This document shows positions 8,798-16,941 of a stretch of 64,000 bases of DNA, in pieces (within the stretch, counting starts at the first letter, position 1; each line of letters starts with the position of its first letter). Below the pieces are notes generated by a model that did no database searches, was not told the DNA's origin, and saw only the letters and a list, made by a program, of their open reading frames with translations. The stretch spans positions 124,001-188,000 of the forward strand of contig CAJTGI010000006.1 of assembly GCA_910575435.1 (NCBI GenBank). The letters run 5' to 3'. Made by a program: the position numbers and the translations under genes. This DNA is from Clostridiaceae bacterium (GTDB lineage: Bacteria; Bacillota; Clostridia; Lachnospirales; Lachnospiraceae).

Positions 8798-10156
8798 TTA
8801 ACAGTAGCGTGCGAAAATAAATAGCATTGATATGAGTATTACAAGGAATGTGGCTGGGATTGCGGCTTTGCAATATTTGCCCCATCCAATGACATATCCG
8901 TTCTTTGCGGCTACTGAGGTGCCCACTACATTGGCAGAAGCGCCGATGGGCGTTGCGCTGCCTCCGATATCCGTACCCATGGACAGCGCCCATGCCAGGG
9001 TCTGCAAATCTACGCCCTGTGATACGGCAAGGCTCTTGATGACAGGAACCATAGTGGCTGAGAATGGGATATTGTCCACCAGCGCGCTGGCCACGGCGGA
9101 TACCCAGATGATAATTGCCACCATCAGTTTCAGGTTGCCCTTGCTGATATTACCGATGAATCCGGCAATCAGTTCCAGGATTCCAGTCTGCTCCAGGCCG
9201 CCCACTACCATGAACAGTCCGACGAAGAAGAGGAGAGTCTTGTAGTCTACTTTCTTCAAAAGTTCCAAAGCATATTTCCCGGAAGTAATCAGCGTAACCA
9301 ATGCAATCACTGCCCCGATAAAGGCCACGGTAAGCCCGGTCTGGGCGTGGGTCACAAGTAGAATGACTGCGCATGCGAAAATCACGCTGCTAATAGCAAA
9401 TTCTCCCTTGTTCGTAATGGCATCCTTGGGGGTTGGCATAGAAGCAACGTCAATGGCCGCACCGTCCTTTGTTGCCAGTTCCTTGCGGAAAATCAGCAGG
9501 AAATAGATTACGGTAAATGCTAGGCAGATTAGTGCAATAAACCCTGTGTTCGTAACAAAGTCAATAAATGAATAACTCAGGGAAGTTCCAATAATAATAT
9601 TTGGCGGGTCTCCGCACATGGTAGCGGAACCGCCCAGGTTCGCGCAGAATATTTCTGACAATATCATGGGAACTGGATTAAACTTCATAAGTTTTGCCAG
9701 TTCGATGGTCACTGCCGCCAAGAATAGGATGACGGTAATGCTGTCAATAAACATGGCAAGGATAAATGACATAATCATAAATGCAACAAACAGTGGAATG
9801 GGTTTGTATTTCACGATTTTGGCAAGCAGCATGCAGAGCCAGCGGAAGAATCCCGCTTTCGCCATTCCCTCCACCATGACCATCATGCCCGCAATAAATA
9901 TAATAGTAGCCCAGTTGATGCCGCTGGTTGATTCTTCGGCATTTCCTGCCGCATACCAGAAATGCGGCGTAATGATTGTTTTCAAGTTTAATGTTTCAAG
10001 AATCGCATTCACATCTCTCATGAGAATGCCGAATACGCCCAGAACTGTCAAAAGCCCGCAGGCAAGTGTGACATAGTGTCTCTCAATTTTGTCCAGTACA
10101 ATCAGTACGAACATCGCAACAAATATAACCACTGCTGAAATTTGAGCAGCTGCCAT
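8798..10156 (-). CDS. SLC13/ArsB-NhaD-type permease
   Basis: The 452-residue membrane protein has about eleven hydrophobic segments and the ion-transporter superfamily signatures NLGGSATMCGDPPNIIIG (first half) and TDIGGSATPIGASANVVG (second half). The two inverted halves are typical of ArsB/NhaD/P-protein/SLC13 carriers. Substrate cannot be told from sequence: sodium/proton exchange, arsenite or a dicarboxylate are all possible. No arsR or arsC lies next to it, so arsenite is less likely. It is followed by the cytidylate-kinase-like gene. Confidence 0.85.
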   Translation of the reverse strand: MAAAQISAVVIFVAMFVLIVLDKIERHYVTLACGLLTVLGVFGILMRDVNAILETLNLKTIITPHFWYAAGNAEESTSGINWATIIFIAGMMVMVEGMAKAGFFRWLCMLLAKIVKYKPIPLFVAFMIMSFILAMFIDSITVILFLAAVTIELAKLMKFNPVPMILSEIFCANLGGSATMCGDPPNIIIGTSLSYSFIDFVTNTGFIALICLAFTVIYFLLIFRKELATKDGAAIDVASMPTPKDAITNKGEFAISSVIFACAVILLVTHAQTGLTVAFIGAVIALVTLITSGKYALELLKKVDYKTLLFFVGLFMVVGGLEQTGILELIAGFIGNISKGNLKLMVAIIIWVSAVASALVDNIPFSATMVPVIKSLAVSQGVDLQTLAWALSMGTDIGGSATPIGASANVVGTSVAAKNGYVIGWGKYCKAAIPATFLVILISMLFIFARYC

Positions 10157-10313
10157 TTCACATCATCTCCCATCATGCTCGCTTCTAAGAAAATGCATAG
10201 TATAAATTGCTACTACAGTTTGCAAATGTTATCTTCCTTAGAAGGGATTCAGTATATTTTTAAATTTGGTCATGCCGCAGAAAGCGGAATGTCAGTTTCG
10301 TACAATAATCAGC

Positions 10314-10352
10314 CTAACTGCTGTTTGTCATTCTGGTATTGATCGCTATCAT
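10314..10352 (-). CDS. Possible 12-codon leader peptide
   Basis: Downstream of the strong minus-strand promoter and about 160 bp before the permease, GGAGGTG stands 5 nt before an ATG opening a 12-codon frame (MIAINTRMTNSS). The ribosome site is perfect, which is rare by chance. It may be a leader peptide or a decayed start. No attenuator hairpin of clear strength was found. Confidence 0.3.
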   Translation of the reverse strand: MIAINTRMTNSS

Positions 10353-10392
10353 GCCTTCACCTCCAAAATCGTCTGATATCGTTTGCGTACCT

Positions 10393-10421
10393 ATTATAAT
10401 GTTATTTATTGTAAATGTCAA
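10393..10421 (-). promoter_or_regulatory. Consensus SigA-type promoter of permease operon
   Basis: On the minus strand TTGACA (10416-10421) and TATAAT (10393-10398) are separated by 17 bp: a perfect consensus. It would give a 5' leader of about 230 nt before the permease start. An 8-bp inverted repeat (ATGTTATT at 10399-10406, AATAACAT at 10430-10437) covers the spacer and the region upstream of -35 and could be an operator. Confidence 0.85.
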
Positions 10422-10461
10422 TTTAAAAAAATAACATAGTAATACAGTAAAAAAAATAATA

Positions 10462-10549
10462 AATCACTTACAAATGACTTTTTTGCAGGAAAAAATCATT
10501 TAGAAGTGATAAATTCATAAGAAATAATCACTTACAAATGACTTTTTTG
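10462..10549 (+). promoter_or_regulatory. Operator-like repeat array
   Basis: Two identical 24-bp direct repeats (10462-10485 and 10526-10549) carry the core ATCACTTACAAATGAC. A third, inverted copy (10495-10510, 13 of 16 identical) lies midway, so sites are about 32 bp or three helical turns apart. The last copy abuts the -35 hexamer of the promoter at 10550. This suggests a dimeric regulator binding cooperatively; the regulator is not identified. Confidence 0.6.
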
Positions 10550-10578
10550 TTGAAAGGGGGATGGAAGTGTGATATACT
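10550..10578 (+). promoter_or_regulatory. Promoter of the AAA_14/DUF4143 ATPase gene
   Basis: TTGAAA (10550-10555) and TATACT (10573-10578) are separated by 17 bp. It is directly preceded by the repeat array. The gene start follows 56 bp later. Confidence 0.75.
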
Positions 10579-10634
10579 AGGCGCATAGCCTTTATATTAA
10601 ATATATACAATATCTGCTAAAAGGGGGTGAAGGC

Positions 10635-11933
10635 ATGCACAGGAATATTATGATGGAATTGCGGGATTGGAGAGATATGGCTAGGAACCGAAGGCCGTTG
10701 CTGCTTTATGGAGCCAGGCAAGTGGGAAAGACCTATGTGCTGCAGGAGTTTGGAGAGGAATGCTATAAGAATAGCATTTATATAAACTTTGAGCGCATGC
10801 CCATCGTGGCATCTTATTTTGATGGAGATTTGAAGCCTGACCGGATTATCCGCCTGCTGGAGGAATATTTTTCTGCAAAAATCATTCCAGAGGAAACGCT
10901 CCTAATCTTTGATGAGATCCAGTCCTGCGAGAGGGCGCTCACATCCCTGAAGTATTTTTGCGAGGAGGCGCCGGAGTACCATGTGGTGGGGGCGGGCAGC
11001 CTGCTGGGAGTGGCGGTCCATCGGGAGCAATTCTCCTTTCCCGTGGGAAAGGTTCTGATGAAGACGCTGTATCCCTTTGCCTTTGATGAATTTCTTCATG
11101 CGGTGGGAAAGGAATATCTGGCATCAATGATTCAGGAACATTATGCCCGCCGGGAGAAAATGCCGGAGAGCGTCCATCGGGAGGCTATATTATGGTTTCA
11201 ACGCTATCTCTTTGTGGGAGGCATGCCGGCGGCAATCAATCAGTATGTGGATTCCGGCTCTCTGGTAAATGTGCCGGAAGTGCAGAATATGATTTTGGCG
11301 GCCTATACGGCAGATATGGCCAAGTATGCCACGGAGGGGGAGACCACGAAGATACGGAATGCCTATCAGTCCATGCCCGCGCAGTTGGCAAAGGACAATA
11401 AGAAGTTTCAATATAAATTGATACGGAAAGGGGCCACGGCGGGGCTTTTTGGAGATTCTATCGCCTGGCTGACTGCGGCAGGGCTGGTGTATGAGTGCCA
11501 GCGGGTTACCAGAGGGGAAGTTCCCGTGAATGCTTTTCGGGATGTATCAGCCTTTAAGTTATACTTATCTGATGTGGGGCTGTTGTCTGCCTTCAGCAAT
11601 ATCATGCCAGAGAATATTGTGCGAAATGATTTGTCACCGCTGTATCGGGGAGCGTTGGCAGAAAATTACGTGGCACAGGCACTGAGGGCGAAGGGGTATG
11701 ATTTATACTACTGGACATCCGATTCTCCCTCCGCAGAGGTGGATTTTCTGATACAGAAACAAGGAAAGGTTATTCCCATCGAAGTGAAGTCTGGCGAGAA
11801 TGTTCATGCCAGAAGCATGAAGCATTTTAAGAGTATGTATCAGCCGGAAAAGGTTTATCATATATCTGAGAGGAATTTTGGGGAGGATGGTGGCGTAGAA
11901 TCCATTCCCCTCTATGGGGTGTTCTGCCTGTAG
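10635..11933 (+). CDS. AAA_14/DUF4143 family ATPase
   Basis: The 432-residue protein has an N-terminal ATPase with Walker A (LLYGARQVGKT, about 23-33) and Walker B (LLIFDEIQ, about 90-97), an AGSLLGV sensor-like segment, and a C-terminal DUF4143 domain with the nuclease-like segment AEVDFLIQ...IPIEVKSGEN (about 374-393). This E-V-D...E-V-K pattern resembles the PD-(D/E)XK core conserved in the family. Function is unknown; the family is abundant in anaerobes and often strain-variable. RBS AAGGGGGTG precedes the ATG. It is followed closely by tatD. Confidence 0.88.
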   Translation: MHRNIMMELRDWRDMARNRRPLLLYGARQVGKTYVLQEFGEECYKNSIYINFERMPIVASYFDGDLKPDRIIRLLEEYFSAKIIPEETLLIFDEIQSCERALTSLKYFCEEAPEYHVVGAGSLLGVAVHREQFSFPVGKVLMKTLYPFAFDEFLHAVGKEYLASMIQEHYARREKMPESVHREAILWFQRYLFVGGMPAAINQYVDSGSLVNVPEVQNMILAAYTADMAKYATEGETTKIRNAYQSMPAQLAKDNKKFQYKLIRKGATAGLFGDSIAWLTAAGLVYECQRVTRGEVPVNAFRDVSAFKLYLSDVGLLSAFSNIMPENIVRNDLSPLYRGALAENYVAQALRAKGYDLYYWTSDSPSAEVDFLIQKQGKVIPIEVKSGENVHARSMKHFKSMYQPEKVYHISERNFGEDGGVESIPLYGVFCL

Positions 11934-12033
11934 GCGGGTTGGCAATGAGGATGAACTGAGAATACAAGTCATGCTAATGCGGCGCATTGCATGCGCAAGC
12001 AGGTTTGCAGATACTGGAAAGGGTAGGTATTAT

Positions 12034-12810
12034 ATGGAAGGTAAAATATTTGACACGCACGCGCATTACGATGATCGGCGGTTTGACCAGGACAGGAGAG
12101 AGGTTCTGGAGATGATAGGCAGGGAGGGGGTGGGCCTGGTGACCAATATTGGCTCCTCCATGGAGGCCAATAGAGCCACGCTGTCTTTGGCAGAAGAGTA
12201 TGATTTTATCTATGCGGCTATCGGTGTCCATCCTTCGGACACGGCGGAACTGACGGAGGAGGATATGGGCTGGCTGGAGGAGAGTGCCACTCGGGACAAG
12301 GTGGTGGCAATCGGAGAGATTGGGCTGGATTATCACTATGACGAGCCGGAGAAGGATTGGCAGAAGAGATGGTTTCGCAGGCAGCTGGAGCTGGCGGCGA
12401 AGGTGAAATTGCCAGTTTGCATCCACAGTCGGGAGGCCGCCCGGGATACGCTGGATATTATGAGGGAAATGCACGCTGAGGATATGGGCGGCGTGATTCA
12501 CTGCTTTTCCTATGGATGGGATATGGCGAAAATTTACCTGGATATGGGATTTTATCTGGGCATCGGTGGCGTGGTCACATTCAAGAATGGAAAGAAACTG
12601 AAAGAGGTGGTGGAGAAAGCTCCCATGGAGCGTCTGGTGATGGAGACGGATGCGCCCTATCTCACGCCGGAGCCTGATCGGGGAAAGCGGAATGACTCCC
12701 ATTATCTCTGGGCCGTGGCAGAGGAGATTGGGCGCTTGAAGGGGATGGATCGGGAGGAAGTGGCCCGCATTACCTGGGAGAACGGAAAGCGGATGTATGG
12801 ATTGTCTTAA
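12034..12810 (+). CDS. tatD: TatD family metal-dependent hydrolase
   Basis: The 258-residue TIM-barrel hydrolase shows all family metal ligands: DTHAHYD (HxH), GEIGLDYHYD (Glu), CIHSREA (His), IHCFSYG (His) and METDAPYLTPEP (Asp). TatD proteins are 3'-5' DNA exonucleases/DNases. The start at 12034 is chosen because the family begins at the IFDTHAH strand; the frame is open further upstream but overlaps the previous gene. In many Bacillota tatD is followed by rnmV and rsmA; here rsmA follows directly and no rnmV is present. Confidence 0.9.
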   Translation: MEGKIFDTHAHYDDRRFDQDRREVLEMIGREGVGLVTNIGSSMEANRATLSLAEEYDFIYAAIGVHPSDTAELTEEDMGWLEESATRDKVVAIGEIGLDYHYDEPEKDWQKRWFRRQLELAAKVKLPVCIHSREAARDTLDIMREMHAEDMGGVIHCFSYGWDMAKIYLDMGFYLGIGGVVTFKNGKKLKEVVEKAPMERLVMETDAPYLTPEPDRGKRNDSHYLWAVAEEIGRLKGMDREEVARITWENGKRMYGLS

Positions 12811-12920
12811 CTGGGAAATGGATCAATATACCCATGTAGGATTATGATTATTCAAGAACATGGAAATAGTAGATGCATGGAAGCGTATGGCAGAACATGG
12901 AAATAGAAGAAAGGATATGT

Positions 12921-13787
12921 ATGGCTACATTAGGAATACCGCAAAATACCATAGAGGTGCTGCAAAAGCACAAGTTTCGGTTTCAGAAGAAGTTCGGGCA
13001 GAATTTTCTTATTGATACTCACGTGCTGGATAAAATCATCCGGGCGGCGGATATCACGGAGAAGGATTTTGTGTTGGAAATTGGCCCCGGCATTGGGACG
13101 ATGACCCAATATCTCTGTGAAAATGCGGGACAGGTGATGGCGGTGGAAATTGATGCAAACCTGATTCCCATTCTCCGGGAAACTCTGGAGGCATATGATA
13201 ATGTCACGGTGGTAAACGATGATATTTTGAAAATGGATATCGGACAGGTTGCAAGGGAGCGCAATGGGGGAAGGCCCATCAAAGTGGTTGCAAATCTTCC
13301 TTATTATATTACCACGCCCATAATCATGGGGCTGTTTGAAAGCCATGTGCCATTGGAGAGCATTACTGTCATGGTGCAGAGAGAGGTGGCGGAGCGGATG
13401 CAATCCCAGCCGGGGACCAAGGAATACGGGGCGTTATCATTGGCCGTGCAGTATTATGCCCGGGCAGAGATTGTGGCCAATGTGCCGCCCAACTGCTTTA
13501 TGCCCAGACCAAACGTGGGGTCTGCGGTAATCCGTCTCACCCGCCATCAGAATAATCCGGTGGAAGTTGACGATGAGGGGTTTATGTTCCGCATTATCCG
13601 GGCATCCTTTAATCAGCGCAGGAAGACATTGCAGAATGGACTGGGCAATGATGGCAGTCTGCCAGTGTCGAAGGAACAGGCGGCCCGGGCATTGGAGCAG
13701 ATGGGCTTGTCTGCTACGATCCGGGGGGAGAAGCTGTCTTTGGAGCAATTTGCCAAGCTGAGCAATATACTTCTTGGCGACATATGA
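12921..13787 (+). CDS. rsmA: 16S rRNA (adenine1518-N6/adenine1519-N6)-dimethyltransferase
   Basis: The 288-residue protein begins near FRFQKKFGQNFLID, the diagnostic KsgA/RsmA N-terminus. The SAM site is VLEIGPGIGTMTQYL, and the catalytic NLPYYITTP motif is present. It dimethylates two adjacent adenines in helix 45 of 16S rRNA during 30S assembly. The ATG at 12921 has GAAAGGA upstream; two further in-frame ATGs exist at 12873 and 12897. Confidence 0.95.
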   Translation: MATLGIPQNTIEVLQKHKFRFQKKFGQNFLIDTHVLDKIIRAADITEKDFVLEIGPGIGTMTQYLCENAGQVMAVEIDANLIPILRETLEAYDNVTVVNDDILKMDIGQVARERNGGRPIKVVANLPYYITTPIIMGLFESHVPLESITVMVQREVAERMQSQPGTKEYGALSLAVQYYARAEIVANVPPNCFMPRPNVGSAVIRLTRHQNNPVEVDDEGFMFRIIRASFNQRRKTLQNGLGNDGSLPVSKEQAARALEQMGLSATIRGEKLSLEQFAKLSNILLGDI

Positions 13788-13867
13788 AATGATACACAAA
13801 AGGATGGGTATTTCGGGTGGTGAAATCGTGAATCGTATCAATCAATAAAGGAAAGAGGGAGAAAGCG

Positions 13868-15664
13868 ATGAATGTGAGAGAGCGGATTGCCAGATTGCGG
13901 GAGGAGATGAAAAATCAAGGGATAGATTTGTATTTTGTTCCCACCAATGATTTTCACAATTCGGAGTATATCTGTGATTATTTTAAGACGAGGGAATATC
14001 TGTCCGGGTTCGACGGTTCGGCTGGAAATATGGTGATTACCCAGGAGGAGGCAGGGCTTTGGACGGATGGGAGATATTTCATCCAGGCGGAGCGGCAGCT
14101 GCGGGGGACGGGAATTACCCTGTACAAATCAGGCATGGAGGGGGTTCCTCCGATCAATGATTATATTAGGGAAAAACTGCCAGAGGGAGGCGTGCTGGGC
14201 ACGGACGGGGGCATGGTCTCTGCGGCATGGGCCGAGGGGATGGGGCGAATGCTGGCAGAAAAAGGGGGTTCCCTGGAACTTTCCTCTGATTTGGCGGGAC
14301 GGGTTTGGCAGCACCGGCCGGAACTGGTCTTTCATAAGGCGTGGATTCTGCCAGAAGAATATGCAGGGGAGAGCCGGAGGAGCAAGCTGGAGAGGGTGCG
14401 AAAGTGGCTGGGGGAGAGAAATGGGCAGCAGATGCTCCTCACCTCTCTGGATGATATTGCCTGGCTTTTGAATATACGGGGGGAGGATATTCCCTGCAAT
14501 CCCGTGGTGCTCTCCTATCTGGTGGTAGAACAGGAACGCTGTACTCTCTTTGCGGGGGAGGGGATTTTTTCTAGCGAGGATCGGGAGGCTTTGGAGAGAG
14601 ATGGCATTTCTTTTGCCTCTTATGATGAGATATATTCTTTCGTGCGTAATTATCCACAGAAAGTTAATATCTTTGTGGATAAAAGGGTGGCAAATGCCCG
14701 AATTGTGGAAAACTTTTCTTCAAATTGCCAGATTGTGGATATGCTGTGTCCCATTGCTCTTTGGAAATCTATTAAAAATGCCGGAGAGATTGCAGGGGAA
14801 CGGAAAGTGCATATTCGAGATGGCGTGGCGGTGACGAAATTGATCTACTGGTTGAAGCAGAATGTGGATAAAATGACATTGACGGAAATCTCTGTGGCAG
14901 AGAAATTAGAAGAATTTCGGAAGCAGGGGGAGAATTATCTGGGGCCGTCTTTTGACACCATTGCGGGATATGGGGAGCACGGAGCCATCGTCCATTACAG
15001 TGCTACGCCGGAGACGGATGCCAGGCTGCGCCCCGAGGGATTTCTATTGGTGGACAGCGGCGGGCAGTACCTGGGAGGGACCACGGATGTGACTAGGACC
15101 ATCCTTCTGGGCGGGGAGGCTACCCGTGACCAGAAGAAGCACTATACCGCAGTGCTTCGGGGAAATCTAAATCTCTGTGCCGCAAAATTCCTCTATGGGT
15201 GTTCCGGCGTGGCATTGGACTATGCCGCCAGGCAGCCTCTCTGGGATCTGGGGCTGGATTACAATCATGGAACTGGCCATGGAGTGGGATGTCTTTTGAA
15301 TGTCCACGAGGGCCCAAATGCCTTCGGCTATAAGATTGTTAATGGGCCGGGAAAGAATCCTGTCCTAGAGGCGGGAATGATCACTTCAGACGAGCCGGGC
15401 CTGTATTTGGAGGGAGCGTACGGCATTCGCCTGGAAAATCTGATTCTTTGCGTGGAGCGGGAGAAGAACGAATTTGGACGGTTTATGGGATTCGAGCCGC
15501 TGACCTTCGTGCCTTTCGAGAGGGTGGCCATTGACGTGGAGCAGATGAGCCGGAGGGAGATTGAATTGCTCAATGAGTACCATGAGAGGGTGTATGATGC
15601 GCTGAAGGATTATTTGGAGCCGGAGGAGCGGGCATGGCTGGCGGACGAGTGCAGACAGATGTGA
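13868..15664 (+). CDS. Xaa-Pro aminopeptidase (M24B family)
   Basis: The 598-residue protein has two creatinase-like N-terminal domains (about 1-310), an M24 catalytic domain (about 315-535) and an M24 C-terminal extension. Metal ligands are visible: LLVDSGGQYLGGTTDVTRT (two Asp), GTGHGVGCLLNVHEG (His), SDEPGLYLEGAYGIRLEN (two Glu). It removes N-terminal residues before proline in the cytosol. Length and three-domain form match the eukaryote-like/clostridial type rather than the 440-residue E. coli PepP. RBS GGAAAGAGGGAG precedes the ATG. Confidence 0.92.
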   Translation: MNVRERIARLREEMKNQGIDLYFVPTNDFHNSEYICDYFKTREYLSGFDGSAGNMVITQEEAGLWTDGRYFIQAERQLRGTGITLYKSGMEGVPPINDYIREKLPEGGVLGTDGGMVSAAWAEGMGRMLAEKGGSLELSSDLAGRVWQHRPELVFHKAWILPEEYAGESRRSKLERVRKWLGERNGQQMLLTSLDDIAWLLNIRGEDIPCNPVVLSYLVVEQERCTLFAGEGIFSSEDREALERDGISFASYDEIYSFVRNYPQKVNIFVDKRVANARIVENFSSNCQIVDMLCPIALWKSIKNAGEIAGERKVHIRDGVAVTKLIYWLKQNVDKMTLTEISVAEKLEEFRKQGENYLGPSFDTIAGYGEHGAIVHYSATPETDARLRPEGFLLVDSGGQYLGGTTDVTRTILLGGEATRDQKKHYTAVLRGNLNLCAAKFLYGCSGVALDYAARQPLWDLGLDYNHGTGHGVGCLLNVHEGPNAFGYKIVNGPGKNPVLEAGMITSDEPGLYLEGAYGIRLENLILCVEREKNEFGRFMGFEPLTFVPFERVAIDVEQMSRREIELLNEYHERVYDALKDYLEPEERAWLADECRQM

Positions 15665-15910
15665 CATATAAGAATAGAAATTTATGTTTTATACAATTGG
15701 TAGTACAATTATTTAGATAAACTATTTTTAAAAATATGATGTGATAGTATCAAAATACTCTCAAGAAAAAAGTAATTAGTGTTGGGCGGCTTGTGCAAAA
15801 ATGCTGGGTAAATATTATGGGAGATCCTATTCCCATTTCCAGATAAGTGTTTTGCAGGGAGGCGTTGCAAAATTTAGTGGATTTTGTATAAATATGAAAG
15901 CAAAAAATCC

Positions 15911-16198
15911 ATGCGTGTTAAGAATGGGGTAAAGGGAACAGAAAAGCAGATCAAAGAAATTAAGCCTAAACTGGCGAAAAAAGGTGATGAAATATATACA
16001 TATGAAGGAATTATGAATGCCGCAAATCATATGGATACTATGAATAAAGATTTTTCATGTGTAGATGCGTATATTTTATTGGCTGAACCAGATGATAGCA
16101 TATACATTCATGGAATGGTAGTTACTTTTATGATTGTTTTGGGCGTTGGTATTGTATTGATAAATAATAAAAGGAGGGAAGTCAAGTACGATAAATAA
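15911..16198 (+). CDS. Small hypothetical membrane protein, possibly a remnant
   Basis: I do not recognise it. About 95 residues: a Lys-rich N-terminal helix, a middle containing YTYEGIMNAANHMDTMNKDF, and one C-terminal membrane segment (GMVVTFMIVLGVGIVLI) with a basic tail. The start is uncertain (ATG 15911 or TTG 15884; neither has a strong ribosome site). It stands in an AT-rich stretch with two other gene remnants and may itself be decayed. Confidence 0.35.
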   Translation: MRVKNGVKGTEKQIKEIKPKLAKKGDEIYTYEGIMNAANHMDTMNKDFSCVDAYILLAEPDDSIYIHGMVVTFMIVLGVGIVLINNKRREVKYDK

Positions 16199-16248
16199 TA
16201 AGTTGCATTTGATATCTGGATTAATGCAATGATCCGGTATAAAAATAT

Positions 16249-16413
16249 ATGACGAAATTAGTTTTAATTTTCATAGTAGCATGCATGATGCTGGTTGCCT
16301 GTAGTTCTATTGGCGGATCAAAATCTTCTGATAAAAAGGAGTCATCCATAGAGAGGCATCCCTTTAAGGAGTTAAACGCCGGAGATTGGAAAAGAGCCGG
16401 CACATGCCAATGA
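16249..16413 (+). pseudogene. Truncated lipoprotein remnant
   Basis: A 54-codon frame encodes a lipoprotein signal (MTKLVLIFIVACMMLVACSS, lipobox LVAC) followed by only about 36 residues before tandem stops. No lipoprotein body follows. The next frame encodes part of an unrelated protein, so this looks like the 5' end left by a deletion. Confidence 0.55.
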
Positions 16414-16741
16414 TAATCGCTGGATTGCGTTTCACAGTGGAAATAGTCTCTCTCTGTACAATAAAAAATATGATGAAAAACTGATTGGCGAAGCGGATTT
16501 GAATCGATTTAACCAGGCTTATATTGATGATTTTACTGCTGAGACAGGGGAAAAAAAGAATAATGTGATAATCCTTAATTTTGAGGTGGAGGATTTGAAG
16601 GCAGAATATGAGCGGATCAAGGGGCTGGGCATTGGCGAGGTATCAGATATGATGTATGTCAATGTTCATCATCCCTATTGGTATTTTAATGTAATTGACC
16701 CGGATGGAAATGTATTGGAGATTACGGGGCACTATTCGTAG
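16376..16741 (+). pseudogene. VOC/glyoxalase-family remnant lacking its N-terminus
   Basis: The frame reads WIAFHSGNSLSLYNKKYD, then NFEVEDLKAEYERIKGLGI and YWYFNVIDPDGNVLEITG, which is the second half of a VOC (glyoxalase/bleomycin resistance) fold. The first beta-alpha unit with its metal ligand is absent and no start with ribosome site fits. It joins directly to the truncated lipoprotein frame, which points to a deletion junction near 16400. Confidence 0.6.
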
Positions 16742-16824
16742 TTTAAAAATAATATAGGATGAAATGGCAGAGGAAGTTGGCTCATGCTGCGAAGAAGTTC
16801 TTTCCTTATAGAGGGAGGGATTTC

Positions 16825-16893
16825 ATGGACATGGATAGTTGCAATGATGCAGTTGCTGTTGTTGGGTGTAGTTGCTGTTGTTGGGATTGTTGA
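16825..16893 (+). CDS. Possible 22-residue Cys-rich peptide
   Basis: An ATG 5 nt after GAGGGAGGGA opens 22 codons ending in GCSCCCWDC; six of 22 residues are Cys. The coding stretch contains a 16-bp direct repeat (AGTTGCTGTTGTTGGG at 16851-16866 and 16870-16885), read in two different frames. The stop is 48 bp before the BtrH-like gene. Role as a precursor of a modified peptide is inference from size, Cys content and neighbour; it could also be chance. Confidence 0.4.
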   Translation: MDMDSCNDAVAVVGCSCCCWDC

Positions 16894-16941
16894 TTCTTCC
16901 TGCAGATAATAGTATAATGGAAGAGAAGAGGGGGAGAAGAG

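Noticed and set aside
12811-12920. Missing rnmV between tatD and rsmA as a special finding
   Set aside because: Gene order here varies among Bacillota and rnmV may lie elsewhere; the gap itself holds nothing unusual.
16851-16885. Start of a CRISPR array
   Set aside because: Only two copies of a 16-bp repeat with a 3-bp gap; no spacers.
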